64,000 nucleotides of DNA from Aedes albopictus (GCF_035046485.1 NC_085137.1:348306505-348370504); one strand, 5' to 3'. Positions 1-11,706 are shown, counted from the first letter of the stretch. A program made the numbers and translations. The notes: generated by a model from the sequence alone, not told the origin.

Positions 1-62
1 TGGAAGGAGTTCTGATTACTATCGAGCACGTGTTTCTGTTCCGGGTATGAAAGCTTTGAACA

Positions 63-190
63 TTAACCCTCGAGCAGTCGCGCCTTCGGCCACCCGCAGC
101 GACAACACGCTTACGCTGTGTACCAAAAGTGTGCATTTTTCATGGTGTGTGTACTCAGTACACGACGCGACCGCTCAGCTCACGGGTTAA
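63..190. mobile_element. TTAA-flanked MITE, copy 1
   Basis: A roughly 125-bp segment begins TTAACCCTCGAGC and ends CGGGTTAA, so TTAA lies at both ends (63-66 and 187-190). Related segments at 10075-10198 and 19852-19978 share the order of motifs: a CGCG-containing left end, a central 'CACC..CAGC..CACGC' block, a 'GTACAAA/GTACTCA' part, and a CGATCGCTCGAG-like right end. TTAA targets are typical of piggyBac-type transposases, so this is inferred to be a non-autonomous element of that type. Confidence 0.6.
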
Positions 191-699
191 ATTCCACAAG
201 GCTTAATACGCCTTACCAAGGGCGGAGCCAGCTTATCGATCAGGGGGAAGCACCCTAGCAACTTAGCAAATTTATACCTTCTACCTATAACCTACCTATA
301 ACTAAACAACTAGAAATGTAATATAATAACATTATATTTTAAGATCATCATTTAACCATTCAACAGTCACGTTGTTGTATTTTGTAGCTAACTGGTTCTA
401 CACAATTCAGCGTGGTGCTGGTAGCGGTAGCCAATTAACTATAGTAAGAAATTACAGCTGAACTCTTTCGGAAAATAAGATCTCTTTTTAGGACTAAACC
501 AGGATTTTCATCATGATTACCTTCAACATAATGAAAACTCGTCCGAAGATTTTTTGAAAATGTCTTCAAAACATCTTCCATGGCTATTTGGACTTCTTTC
601 AATAATTAATCATCTAGTTTGTCTATGTTTATTAGCTATCTTAGGATGTCCAGAATCTGTATTCCTCTAAAAATAAACCTTCAGTGGTATTGCTTCGAT

Positions 700-1520
700 T
701 GCATCCTTACCAAAATTTACCTAAAGATAAATTTATATACTCAATACTCATATGTATACTGCATAGGCTCATCTCAAAGAAAAATCCTATAGAAATGACA
801 ATTGACATTTTCCCGGTAGGATCTTTGGAAGAATTATTGAAAGTATTTTTGTACAAGCACCGAAAATATCTTTGGAGGAAACCTTCGTGGTATCCCTGTA
901 AGAATTCCTGAAGAAAATCCAGAGATCTCTCAAATATTGAAATCCCTAGAAAAAAAAAGTAATGTCGAGAGGAATTTAAGAAGCAATTCCTAGAGGAATT
1001 CCAGGGTGCATTCCCAAACGAAATTCCGGGAGGAATCCCTGGGAGGATTTCCTTGAGAAATATCTGCAAAATTCTTGTAATAATCTCTGATGGAATCCCT
1101 GAGTAAACTCCAGAAGAAACTGCTCGAGATATTCCCAAAAGAATCCCTGCAAAATTTTTGAGCATTCTTTTTGGAGAAATACAAAAAGAAGTTTCAGGAG
1201 AAATCCCTACACAAATTTCGGAAGAAATACCAGAATAAATCCTCAAACAATCGTTGGAGGAAAACCTTGAGGCATTCTAGGGGGAATTTTTGAAGGAGTC
1301 CTTTAACAATTTTTTGGAAGAATCCCTGAAGGGCTTTCGAAAGAAACACGTTCAAAACATCCCTAAAAAAACGCCTAGAGGAGTCCCTGGAAGAGTTTCT
1401 GAAAAAAATTCATGGATTTCTTGGAGAAAAAAAATAATCAAAGGATATATTCATGAAAGCATTGCAGGACGAGTTTCTGAAGGAATTCTTTTGCAGGAGT
1501 TCACAGATCTCAAGTAACAT
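700..1520. repeat. Degenerate 12-bp minisatellite (diverged portion)
   Basis: This is scattered, heavily diverged copies of a GGAATTCCTGGA-like 12-bp unit, for example 'GGAGGAATCCCTGGGAGG' near 1030. It is the decayed edge of the denser array that starts near 2000. The unit length is a multiple of three and stop codons are rare, so overlapping open frames appear on both strands. They are not genes. Confidence 0.65.
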
Positions 1521-2000
1521 TTTCAGTTTTATAAAACACTAGAAGATTATTGTAAACCTACTTCAATAAAACTCTATTACAATCTATTACAAAAACAGAA
1601 CAAAGGCAGTCGGGTGCCTGAAACTTTTGCCAGTCTTGGTAAGGTGGTATGAACTACCAACCAAGCCGATCTGTTTAAAAGCACAGGTCGCACGGCAGAA
1701 GTTTCACGCATTCGATGTATTCGTTCAATACATGGCCTACTTGTCTAATTTCACCTTCTATAAAAAAAAATCAAACTTGTTCGCTACCTAGCGAATTCTA
1801 TCATATCCATCATTTCATTATCCACTTTGATCTCTACTCCCTTATACTATGAGTAGAAAGAGACCGATATAGCCACAAAATCATCAAGTTTTTAAATAAT
1901 TTCTGTAGACAACGTGGCATGTTCGCTGCTATAATAAAACCTTTATAAAAAACACGAAAGCTGAAAGGTTGTAAATTTGTTACTTGGGATGAATTTCTGA
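1521..2000. other. Unassigned AT-rich spacer
   Basis: No gene, RNA or clear repeat boundary was recognised here. The segment separates the diverged and dense parts of the 12-bp minisatellite. Confidence 0.5.
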
Positions 2001-4760
2001 ACAAATCCGTGAATGAACTCCTAAAAGATTTATTAGAGATAATTGTGAAAGAATTCCTGAATGACTTCTTGGAGAACTTCCTGGCTCCTGTATACATCCC
2101 TCTAAAATTATCTTCAGGCATTCCCGGAGAAATTCTTGGCTACATCCCTAGGAAAGACGAACGTGCGCCAGAGACACGTTCTCCTCCATTTGGGTAAAAA
2201 CGACGATGGAAGGATTTCAGAAATTTCTGAACGAATCCCTGAATATTTTTTTGTAAAGATCCCGAGATGAATTTGTGAAGGAATCACTAGAGGAATTTCT
2301 AGCGCAATCCCTAAACGATTTCCCGGAGCAATCCCTGAAGGAATTCCTGGAAAAAAAACCCGGAAAGAGTTCCTGGAGAAATACATGGAGGAATTCCTGG
2401 AGGAATTTCTGAAGGAATTCCTGGAGGAATTTCTGAAGGAATTTCTAGAGAAATCCCCGGACGAGTTCCTGAAAAAATCCCTGCAGGATTGCTTGAAGAA
2501 ATGCCTGGAGGAATTTCTCGACAAAATCCTGGCGAAATCTCTGCCAAAATCCTTGGAAAATTTTCAGAGGAATTCCTGTAGAAACCCCTTCAGGAATCCC
2601 TGGAAAAAATTCTAGAAAAACTCCTAGAGGAATCCCTAGAGGATTTTTTGGAGGAATCCCTGGAGGAATTTCTGAAGGAATATCTGGAGAAATTCCTGGA
2701 GGAATCCCTAGTGAAATACCTGGAAGAATTCCTAGAGCAATCCCTGGAAGAATTTCTAGAGGAATCTTTAATTGAAACCCCGGAGGAATCCCTGCAGGAG
2801 TAAAGGAATCCTTAAAGGAGTTCGTTGAGGAATTCCTGGATAAATTCTTGGAGACATTGCTGGAGGAATTACTGTAGAAAATCCTGGAGGAATCCCTGAA
2901 GAAATTTCTGGAGGAATCTCTGGGAAAATTCCTGGAGAAATACCTGGAGGAATTTCTGGAGCAATTCCTTGGAAGAATCCCTGAAGAAAACTGTGAAGGA
3001 ATGCCTGGAGGAATTCGTGAAGGAATGCCCTGCGGAACTCCTACAGGAATGCTTGGAGGATTGCCTGAAGGAATTCCTGCAGAAGTTCCTGAAGCAAATC
3101 CTTGAGGAATGCCTGGAGGAATTCCTGGAGGATTTCCCTAAAGTAATTCCTGGAGGAATCTGTGGAGGTATCTCAGGAGGAATCCCTGGAGGAATCCTTG
3201 GAGGGATTCCTGGATTAATAGACATGGAGAAACTCCTGGAGGAATGCCTGGTACAACGCCTGAAAAAAAATCCGAAGCAACTCCTAGGAAACCCTAAAGA
3301 AACCCATTGAGAAATTTCTGAAGGAATTCCTGGAGGAAAACCTGGAGATATTTCTGGAGAAATCTCAGGAGGAATCTCCGGAAAAAAAATCCCCAAGAAG
3401 AATCCTTTGAGGAACCCCTGAAGGAAAAATCATGAAAAGAATGCCTGAAAGAATCCCTGGTTAAATTTTTAGATAAATTCCTGGCGAAAAGCCTGAAGGA
3501 ATCTCTGGAGTAATGGTTGGAAAAATACCTGGACGAATGCCTGAAGGATTTCCTGAAGGAATTCCTGGAGAAATCACTGAAGAAATGCTTATAGAGGAAT
3601 CGTTGGAGCAATTCCTGGAGGAATACCTGGAGAAGTTCCGGGAAGAATTCCTGAAGATATGCCAATAGGAATTCCTGGAGGCATATCTAGAGGAACTTCT
3701 GGAGGTATCTCTGGAGGAATTCCTGGTAGAATGTTCAGAGGAATTCCTAAAAGAATATCTAGAGGAATTCCTGTAGGAATCCCTGCAGGAATTCTCAGAG
3801 CAATCCCTGCAAGAATTTCCGGAGGAATCTGTTGTGAAGAACAACAGAATCCTTGCTAGAATGTTGGGAGGAATCATTGCAAGAATTTCCGGAGGAATCC
3901 CTGAATAAATGAAATGACCGGAAGAATTCCTACAGGAGTTCCCGGAGCAATCCCTGCAAGAATTTCCGGTGGAATCCTTGCAGAAAGTTTCGGAAGAATC
4001 CCTGAATGAACTCTTGGAGGAATTTATGGAGGAATTCCTGGAAGAATCCCTCAAGCGATTCCTGGAGGATTTTCGAAAGGTATCCGGGGTGGAATCCTAG
4101 GAGGATACCTAGGAGGAATTCCTAAAGAAATCCCAGGAGAAATCGTAAGAGGATATAATCTTGAAGGAATCCTAGTTTGTGGGGGAACTCCTGGAGGAAT
4201 CCATGTAGTAGTTCCTTAAGGAATCCCCGAAGGAATTCCTGAAGAAACTCCAGGATGAATACCGGATGCAATCTCAAGAGGAATCCTGAGGGAATCCTAT
4301 AACAGTTCCTACATAATTTCCTGGGGGAATTTCAGAAAGAACTCCAGGAGGAATTCCTGCAGAAATCCCAAGAAGAGTTCCTGGAAGAATCCTTGCAGGA
4401 TTTTTTAAATAATCTCTGGAGTTCTTGTAGGAACCCCTGGAATACCTGGGGATTTTCCTAAAGAAACCCCAGGAGGAATTCGGAAGCAACTCCATGAGGA
4501 ATTTCTTAAGAAACCCCCAGGAGAGCTTTCTTAACGATTTCCTGGAAGAATTTCTGTAGAAATCTCGTGAAAAAAAAATCTGAAGGAATCCATGTCCGCA
4601 GTAATTTCTAGGGAAAATTCCTGGAGGAGTTCTTTGATGCATCGTTTTAGAAGTATCGTGAAAAAAATCTGAAAGGAAACGTGGGAGCACTTCTTGAAAC
4701 AAGCCCTGAAACATTCACTATCGGAACCCCGCAAGTCCGCAAGAGAAATTTTTGAAGAAG
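2000..4760. repeat. Long degenerate 12-bp minisatellite
   Basis: About 2.7 kb consists of variants of GGAATTCCTGGA and GGAATTTCTGAA arranged head to tail. In one frame it reads (EFLE/EFLK)n, in another (GIPG/GISG)n, and on the opposite strand (RNSS)n or (SGIP)n. The 4-residue period of every frame shows that the DNA period is 12 bp. Each half unit contains the near-palindrome GGAATTCC. It lies immediately upstream of the PGRP-LA-like transmembrane exon, so it probably sits in an intron of that gene. The same family recurs at 45510-47655. Confidence 0.85.
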
Positions 4761-4935
4761 TCTTTTGATGTACCCAGTAGAACCTCTTCCTGGTTCAATG
4801 CGCCTCTTCAAGTTAAATCAGTTAAGAGAAAAATGCAGCTTGATATCTTCACAATCACGATTTAAATCTAGCGTACATACGTGACTTCACTCTATGAATG
4901 CTAACCCACGCAACCTCTCTGGTACATTATTGCAG

Positions 4936-5145
4936 CCGGACGAAACAACCAAAGCCGAGGCCTTCCATCGCCGGAACATTCGTCAGTGCTGAGACAGGAA
5001 CGATACTTCCTTTATGGAGCGCTCATCCTTTTTACCATAATTGCCTTTTCGACAGCGCTGTATTTCGTCATAAACCAATCACAAAGCAATTCTAGCCCTA
5101 GTCAGCCGGAGATCCTCTTCGGCAATAATTACGTATCGGGAACTA
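4936..5145 (+). CDS. PGRP-LA: PGRP-LA-like gene, transmembrane exon
   Basis: The exon follows an acceptor ending TTGCAG and stops at a canonical donor A|GTGAGT. It encodes a basic stretch (GRNNQSRGLPSPEHSSVLRQ), then a hydrophobic segment ALILFTIIAFSTALYFVI, then a short polar linker ending NNYVSGT. This looks like a single-pass type II membrane segment with a basic cytoplasmic side. The last codon is split in phase 1 and joins the next exon in frame as Ile. Any N-terminal cytoplasmic exons must lie upstream of the window or are unrecognised within the minisatellite. The name rests on the following PGRP domain and on its position before PGRP-LC. Confidence 0.72.
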
Positions 5146-5219
5146 GTGAGTAGTGATTTGAAAAATACAAGCCTTACGTAGAATCTCATATCTCATAATA
5201 ACATCAGATTGACTTGCAG

Positions 5220-5452
5220 TTCCCAACCTTGGCAACGGCCATCTAGTCATCGATCGTCAAAACTGGGGTGCCCAAAGCGAAGCCCGCGGTCCATACCCGC
5301 TACAACATCCTACACCATACGTCTTGATCACCCATATTGGGGTTCAGTCAACGCCCTGTGTGGATATGTACCGATGCTCAATCAAAATGCGAACAATTCA
5401 AGACGCGGCCGTAGCTGAGCAGAGTCTACCGGACATTTCCAACAACTTCTAC
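5220..5452 (+). CDS. PGRP-LA: PGRP-LA-like gene, PGRP domain part 1
   Basis: The exon lies between acceptor CTTGCAG and donor TAC|GTAAGT and ends in phase 0. It encodes the start of a PGRP/amidase-2 fold, including LVIDRQNWGAQ (the conserved Trp-Gly-Ala strand), YVLITHIGVQ (the position of the usual HHTA zinc motif, with one His kept), the cysteine pair region STPCVDMYRC, and KMRTIQD. It ends DISNNFY, where DIGYNF is usual. The altered HHTA and DIGYNF blocks suggest a non-catalytic, recognition-type or regulatory PGRP, as known for insect PGRP-LA. It is in frame with both neighbouring exons. Confidence 0.85.
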
Positions 5453-5516
5453 GTAAGTTTGCACAACGAACACAAATTATGTGAACACTTATTCAATTGA
5501 AATTCTGATCCCGTAG

Positions 5517-5723
5517 CTCGGTGGCGATGGCTTTATCTACGTCGGTCGAGGATGGGATACAGCGAATGCGTACGCAAATCACACGCTCTCGGTATGCTTC
5601 ATGGGAGACTACGTTCGGTATGAGCCGAATGACAAACAGTTCTCTGCCCTTGACCACCTGCTTGCCCACGGAGTCGCAAAAGACTATTTGACAAAGGATT
5701 ATAAACTCGTGGCTCATAATCAG
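5517..5723 (+). CDS. PGRP-LA: PGRP-LA-like gene, PGRP domain part 2
   Basis: This 207-nt phase 0-0 exon lies between acceptor CCCGTAG and donor CAG|GTACTT. It begins LGGDGFIYVGRGWD, which is the PGRP core block GGDGxxYxGRGW with the Arg kept. It continues with the strand LSVCFMGDY, the helix DKQFSALDHLLAHGV, and YKLVAHNQ. The last block corresponds to the YxxxGHRD zinc site. The His is present but the context is altered. The family fold is clear; loss of amidase activity is inferred. Confidence 0.88.
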
Positions 5724-5795
5724 GTACTTGATTGAAGTGTGGTGGATATCATAGCGAAAATAAATCTCATCATGTGCCTTTTTCTGCCTTTCCAG

Positions 5796-5990
5796 ACCAG
5801 AACAACCAGAAGCCCTGGGCCGTACATCTACGAAAGGATATCCAAATTGCCACGATGGTCCCCTTGTGGAAGTCCCGGTTACAGCGCATGCGGTGCCGAA
5901 ATTGGACTGCCAACCGTTTGGGCTCAGGACTATCCGAAGAAAACCGTTACCAGTAATCATCCACCAACAGTAAATCAAGCGGACGTATGA
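5796..5990 (+). CDS. PGRP-LA: PGRP-LA-like gene, last coding exon
   Basis: After acceptor TTTCCAG the frame reads TRTTRSPGPYIYERISKLPR, the C-terminal PGRP helix. A Ser replaces the zinc-binding Cys of the usual 'T-x-C-P-G' motif. A tail of about 40 residues beyond the domain contains three cysteines or small clusters (SPCGSPGYSACGAE) and ends at TGA 5988-5990. Loss of the Cys ligand means no Zn-dependent amidase activity is expected. An AATAAA follows 20 bases after the stop. Confidence 0.85.
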   Translation, partial: TRTTRSPGPYIYERISKLPRWSPCGSPGYSACGAEIGLPTVWAQDYPKKTVTSNHPPTVNQADV

Positions 5991-6009
5991 ACAACATCAG
6001 TCGGTGCAA

Positions 6010-6015
6010 AATAAA
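6010..6015 (+). terminator. Poly(A) signal of PGRP-LA-like gene
   Basis: A canonical AATAAA lies 20 nt after the PGRP-LA-like stop codon, in 'GCAAAATAAATCG'. Its position suits the cleavage signal of a short 3'UTR. Confidence 0.55.
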
Positions 6016-6029
6016 TCGTTTTAGTGCGT

Positions 6030-7600
6030 GTATTTCGCTTGTGTTTATCAGTATGAAAACGAGCAAACACACCTACTTATCGTATGCAGCAAAAGCAACA
6101 ACACCAGGAATGACAAACGGAAACGGGCACTTAAGAAGAAGATTATCGTTATAGTTCGTAAGGTTGCATTAGTTATACGCAAGCACTGTTTGACGATTGT
6201 GGGCATTGGCTCCGCACATGGAAATCATGTGAATTAAAATTGGGAATCTCCGTAAGATGATCTAGATGTGATTGAGACTAAAATTCTTTATTAGAGGAAA
6301 CGTAACTATCAGGTAATTTACAACTAATGTAAACTAATATGCTCATATGAATGCAACATATTGTATGCAAATCGATGTATTGTTAAATATTTATTTAAGC
6401 TTGGATTTTACGCATGTTGCTTTCACGGCAATATGCTCAAAATAATGTACAGGTTGGAAAATACGATCATTACAATAAATCATAATGTGAATGCAAAACA
6501 GCGTTGGAAAACCAAAGATTTAGTTTATCACAATCCTGGAAGCGATTTTGCATCTCAGTATTAAAACTTCATACGTGGAGAAACAAAAGTACCAACAAGA
6601 GTTACATTGAACTTATGGCACACTTGTAGTATTCGTACCATGAGACAGGTAGCATGAAATAAGTTCAATACCGATTATTATTATCATCTAAAAGCCTTGT
6701 TTTTTAACCGCCACGTTTTGTATTATGCTATTGATACCATTATATACTGTCTAAGTTTGGTCTCTGTTGCAATTTAAAAAGAGTAGGGCCATTTTACCCA
6801 ACCAAAGAGTAAAGACGCATACTCGACGAATGGCTTGTACCCATTGTATGAATCTATTTTATCTGAAAATCAGTAAAAGGCGAGGGGGTACACCAGTTTT
6901 CCCGAACCTAAATATTGCAAAACATTCGAAAAAACGCTAAAACTTTGTCGTTTTTACAGTGGATATGCCGGAAAATATTTTTTTTAAGATATTCTAGACA
7001 GATAGATAGATAGATAAATAGAATTGTGAAAACTTGTGCCGTCCCCCGTGGTAACAGGTAATAGGTTATCTGTCATATTCGTTTTTTTAGGAAGTTTTAT
7101 AATTGTGAGGATCTATTTTTAGTAGAAAAATTTACAACTCATGTTTATAAAAAAAATAATTTAAACAGCGCATTTATTAATCTATACGGTAGTTTAAATG
7201 CTAATACGTAGTAAACTGTTCTGAATAAAATGTATCATATCATCAGGATGGTCAGTCTGTTCGCCTTTCAAAAATGTTTTCTGATTCTCAAGCCCCCGTC
7301 AAACTCTGTCTAACATGCTATCAGAATTCGAATGAGTGTAATCAGTTTCGTACCTTTTAATTCCGCTCTTTGTTGCTTATCCTTTGACAGATACACGTAT
7401 TTCGACTACCACTTGTAATCTTCCTCCATGTCAGTTATCCACTGTGGTGATCACGATATCTCAAAAACTTTAGGACCGATTTGTGTACTTTTTTTTTAAT
7501 TTATCATATTTTAAATCTCGATGTACTGAATGGTTCATGAATTGGTTGAAGTAGCTAGCGGGATTCTTGGAGAGATTCGTAAAGGTGTTCTTGGAGGAAT
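6030..7600. other. Intergenic AT-rich sequence
   Basis: No gene was recognised between the end of PGRP-LA-like and the decayed non-LTR element. There is a very short GATA run near 6998-7020 and a stray 12-bp-minisatellite-like patch at about 7560-7605. Confidence 0.5.
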
Positions 7601-7609
7601 ATTTGAAAA

Positions 7610-7999
7610 GTGAAAAAAAATCACTTAGAACTTAACATAAGAGGTGAGTGTTTACTAGAGTATTTAACTCATAATAATATCGATTATTGTAATCAAGGTG
7701 AAAATTTTACATTCATAAACTCTATAAGACAAGAAGTCCTGGACATAACTATTTGTAGTAACACAATCTCGGAGAAATTACATAATTGGCATGTTTCCGA
7801 TGAAATCTGGCTATCGGATCTTGGACAGATAATTTTCGAAAAAAAAAAGTAAATTAAATTTTTAAAGAAACTTTCAGAGATTCCAGGAAAACAACCTGGG
7901 AACTCTTCAACACGAATCTCGAAGCTGGAGGTAGCTTCCTTAAAAACGCTATCACTGCATGTGAGGATCTTGAGAAAACTTCTAATCAGGTAACAAATA
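7610..7999 (+). pseudogene. I/LOA-like non-LTR element, endonuclease C-terminus
   Basis: The frame starting near 7613 reads LELNIRGECLLEYLTHNNID, then SIRQEVLDITICSNTISE and NWHVSDEIWLSDLGQI. This resembles the end of an apurinic endonuclease domain: 'NSRGxxLxEF' first, and a decayed 'VSDExSLSDHxxI' last, in which the catalytic His appears lost. A stop at 7852 and later frame loss mark it as dead. The reading resumes after the MITE at 8000-8940. Confidence 0.7.
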
Positions 8000-8940
8000 C
8001 AGTGTATCAAACAATTGTCCGTACAGCAATTTTTTGGTCAACATAACTTTTCATTTAAATGTTTATAACTTTTTTATACGTCAATCGAAAACGCCCAAAA
8101 CCAATTACGACCCATATATTAAAGCTCCATTGGTAAAATTTTGAGCGAGATCTAATAAGTTTTCAGAAAGTTATAGAACTTTTAGTAAAACTTATATGAT
8201 TTTTTAACACATTTTTAAAACATTATATCTCAATATGTACTTGATGGAACTTTTTCAATTTTTTTTTTGATACAGCTTATACCTAAGGCTTTGATGTGCA
8301 GTCTCGTTTTAGATTTTATATCCACTACAAAAAAATATGAAAAATATGTATATGTTCAGAGTGTCTTTTGGAATTTTACCATATTTTCATCAATAAAGGT
8401 GCCAAGTGTTTTCAACTTTTTTAAACTCTCTTAATGTAATATTTTTGTACAGGACCTACTAAACTACATATGAAGAGTAGGTCCTATGCATTTATCGTTT
8501 ACTTAATGCAGTTTTATTGGTGGAAAACGTTTGGCAGATTATATGTGCAAAATGTAATAAATTTTTAAACATCGTCAGTTACATAAGCACATTTTTCATA
8601 TTTTTTTGTAGTGAATATAAAACCCCAAACATAGCTGCATATGCAAGCCTTACGTATAAGATGTAACACCAACAAAATTGAAAAAAAATATCGAGTACAT
8701 ATTGAAATATAATGTTTTAAAAATGTGTTCAAAAATCTTATAAGTTTTACTAAAAGTTCTATAACTTTCAGAAAACTTATTCTATCCCACCCAAAACTTT
8801 ACCAATGAAGCTTTAATGTATCATTCATGATTGGTCAAATTTTCAGCGTTTTTGATTGACGCATTAAAATGTTTATAAATATTTGAATGAAAAGTTATTT
8901 GACAAAAAATTTGCTGTACGGACAATTGTTTGATACACTG
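8000..8940. mobile_element. Foldback MITE with TA duplication
   Basis: The ends are CAGTGTATCAAACAATTGTC and its reverse complement, flanked by TA (7998-7999 and 8941-8942). Inverted similarity continues inward for most of the length. For example, CTTATATGATTTTTTAACAC near 8190 matches an inverted copy near 8720, so the element can fold into one giant hairpin. CAGTG ends and a TA target suggest mobilisation by a Tc1/mariner-type transposase. It interrupts the I/LOA-like element. Confidence 0.85.
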
Positions 8941-8942
8941 TA

Positions 8943-9330
8943 GAATCATTCATGCTTTCAATAGCAGCTGTCCAATAAAGGAACGATCAACGGACAAGGA
9001 TGCCCCTTGGTGGAATACAAGACTATAACATTTAAGAAAACAAGCTCGAAAGATGTTCAACCGAGATAAGCATATTTTACAGTGGCATAAATATAGAAAA
9101 GCACAAACTTTGTATAATTCAGAGATAAGATAATCCAAACGCAAAAACGGGAGGCACACATGTGAAAATATAGAAAGCACTCCGGTGGCTGCTAGATTAC
9201 AAAAGGGTTTATCGAAAGATCACTGTAATGGGCTTGGTACTCTTAGGAACAAAAACGGATGTTTTACTGCTAACGCTGATGATGGATCTTCCCAGGATCT
9301 CTGCCGGCCTCAAGTGAAGAAGCGACTTCT
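8943..9330 (+). pseudogene. I/LOA-like non-LTR element, EN-RT linker
   Basis: After the MITE the decayed reading resumes with 'DKDAPWWNTRL', 'RKQARKMFNRDK', 'YNSEIR', 'NGRHTCENIESTPVAARLQ' and 'LGTLRNKNGCFT'. These are the usual linker motifs between the endonuclease and RT of I/LOA/R1-type elements (PWWN, KR..W..FCE.IE..P..ARL.K, LGTL...DG.FT). There are stops and frameshifts. Coding similarity ends near 9330, where another insertion block begins. Confidence 0.7.
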
Positions 9331-9479
9331 CGGTACACTAAAACCTCATTTTATGCATGTTATTTTTATGCACTCTCAATTTATGCACATTTTCCATGCC
9401 CTGCATAAAAAGAGGGAAAGCTACTTAGAGCCAATATTGAGCATAAGAATATTTCATAATGACGGGAACTATTGCAACG

Positions 9480-10500
9480 GTGGCCAGGGGTGTTTATAGG
9501 GGAGAGCAAATGAGGGTTACAGGGGCGTTTCAGGGGGTCCCGAAAAGTTACAGCGGGGCACCAAGAGATCTCAGGGTAAGTAAGAGGTTTTTGAAAGCCT
9601 TATTGCAGAGATTTTTACAGGATTTTCGACGGGTTTTGTAGGCCTTACAGGTACGTTTTCGAAGTACGGGTAGGCTTCCGAAGGTCTCACGTGCATTACA
9701 TGGAGTCCGAGTGGGTCTTAAAGGGGGTTGGGAGGCATTTCACGAAGTTTCAAAGCATTTCCGACGGGATTCAGCGGCGTTACGGAGGAGTTTTCGGAGG
9801 TTTCGGAGCGTCTCATGTGCGTTACATGGGGTTCCAGGGGGTTTAAGGGGGATTTTGAGGCATTTCAGGAAGATTCAGAGCATTTTCGGCGAGATTCAAA
9901 GGCATTACGGAAGCGTTACGGAGGATTTTTCGGGGGTTTCGGAGCCTCTCAGGTGAGTTTTATGGGGTTCGAAGGGGTTTAAGGAGGATTTAAGAAGCAT
10001 TTCAAGAAGTTTCAGAGAATTTTTAGAGACCTCATCATAATATCTTTTGAAACGCCCCTGAAATACCATTCGATTTAACCCTCCGTAACTCGCGCGGTTG
10101 GCCACCACCGTCAGCACCACGCTAATGTTGAGTACAAAAAGTGAGATTTTTTTCAACGTGTTGTACAAAATACAACAGCGCGATCGCTCGAGGTTTAAAA
10201 GTGTCCGTGAAACCTCTGATACGACCCTAATCTAAAATATGTACCTCAAAACGCCCCTAAAACCTCTGTAATCCCATTGAAACGTCCTTGAAATGGTCAT
10301 ATAATTTGAACTGCTTCTGAAACCCCTTGTGACGCCTTTAACCCCCTGAAACACACCTGAAAACACCTTGAAACGCCCCTGAAACCTCCTTAATACTATT
10401 GAAATGTCCCTGAATTTTCCGTAATCGCATTAAAATGCTAACAAACCTTGATAGAACGCAAATGAAAAGCTCCTCAAATCCCCTGAACCTCCTTTTTTGT
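9480..10500. repeat. Degenerate G-rich repeat, two opposed blocks
   Basis: From about 9480 to 10040 the + strand carries many variants of 'GGGGTTTCGGAGGCGTTTCA'-like units, with words such as GGCGTTACGGAGG and GCATTTCAGG. From about 10200 to 10500 the same words appear in reverse complement (ACGCCCCTGAAACCTC). The two blocks point towards the TTAA MITE at 10075-10198, which lies between them. Open frames here are by-products of low stop density. Confidence 0.65.
10075..10198. mobile_element. TTAA-flanked MITE, copy 2
   Basis: The segment runs from TTAACCCTCCGTAACTCGCG to CGATCGCTCGAGGTTTAA, with TTAA at both ends. It shares long stretches with the copy at 19852-19978, for example CAACGTGTTGTACAAAATAC, and less with 63-190. 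Confidence 0.7.
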
Positions 10501-10562
10501 GCTCTCTCTTTGAGCCCCACCTAAAATGCCCAGGAGCAAGACCTGCTCTGCCGAACTAGATA

Positions 10563-11578
10563 CCCAAGTAACCACAAGCATTATATCATTGCACGAATCA
10601 GACTGAATATCAACCTTTGCAATGCAAAATGCAGTAATTCCACACTTGTCATGCAATAATCCTTTAGATTGGCATTATCAATGTAATGATGCACTATATT
10701 TTTCTTTACATTAGGGTGCATTAAAGGGTGATATACGATAACTCAATAGTTCAACACTGCAAAAACAGAATAAACGCAATGTACAAACTAGAAAATGTTG
10801 CTCTAACAATACAATTATAAAAGCTTGACTCTAATGGTAAACAAACGAAATCAAGAAGAGTGTACAACTTTACGGTCAACTCTAGCAGTTTTCAACACTT
10901 CTGGTTCGACTCCCGACCAACTTAATCCCCGTTTGAATCACCGATCGACGACTTCTTAAGCGAAACCGTTTTAGAGATGACCTTTTTTTCTGTGGGCTGC
11001 TATCCAATAATGATGGTAACCACAATTCGCATAATGAGCAGTGTGCGAAGGGTGTTTTAGTTTTCTTATATTGACATGACATAGTCGTTTTGCCCTCTAC
11101 TGCAATGATTGAGACAGAAGAACAGTTTCCTTTTAGTTAATGAAATATCTGTTGTTATCACTGCAGCAGAAATAGTCCAAGGCACCAGCGCGTCCGGAAC
11201 TCATCTAGCGGTTTTCAGCACTTCTGGTTCAACTCCAGACCCGGCAACAAAAAATAATGGTTACAACATTCATGTGTGGGGGCATTAGTACCGTCGATAG
11301 CAAAACGGTGCTAAAAATAGATTTTTGTTTTGGTTTTTCGTGTTGCACGTATTAAGCATGTGCAATTGCAAATGTAGGGCACATGCATTTATGTTACTTT
11401 AGCAATGGCTGTCAACGTGCTGCAATATGTGGCACTAATTTGATTTTAGTGGGGCCCTTTTCGACTTTAATATTGCTTCAATGAGGTGTTTAAAGTAATG
11501 CAGCATTATATTCACAATTTTATATATCACTATATAGCAAAATTGATGCACTTATATACGGCTTCGTGGTTACTTGGG
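10563..11578. mobile_element. MITE of about 1 kb with CCCAAGTAACCA ends
   Basis: The ends CCCAAGTAACCACAAGCA and GGTTACTTGGG are inverted repeats flanked by TA (10561-10562 and 11579-11580). Inside is a direct repeat of 'TTTTCAACACTTCTGGTTC' at about 10890 and, in variant form, about 11213. No transposase frame was seen, so the element is non-autonomous. Confidence 0.7.
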
Positions 11579-11706
11579 TACCCTCATTAAAACCCAAACT
11601 TAATTTATGCATAAATTTCCCTCTTTTTATGCCTTTTATAATTTATGCACATTTTTTATTTTATGCAGTTCCAGCCATTTGCATAAAAAGATTGCAAAGC
11701 AAACAA

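Noticed and set aside
707..4714. Many open frames of 60-197 codons on both strands
   Set aside because: They follow the 12-bp minisatellite period, read low-complexity peptides in several frames at once, and show no domain or splice logic.
2000..4760. Possible CRISPR-like array because of short regular repeats
   Set aside because: Units are contiguous and degenerate, with no unique spacers, and the genome is eukaryotic.
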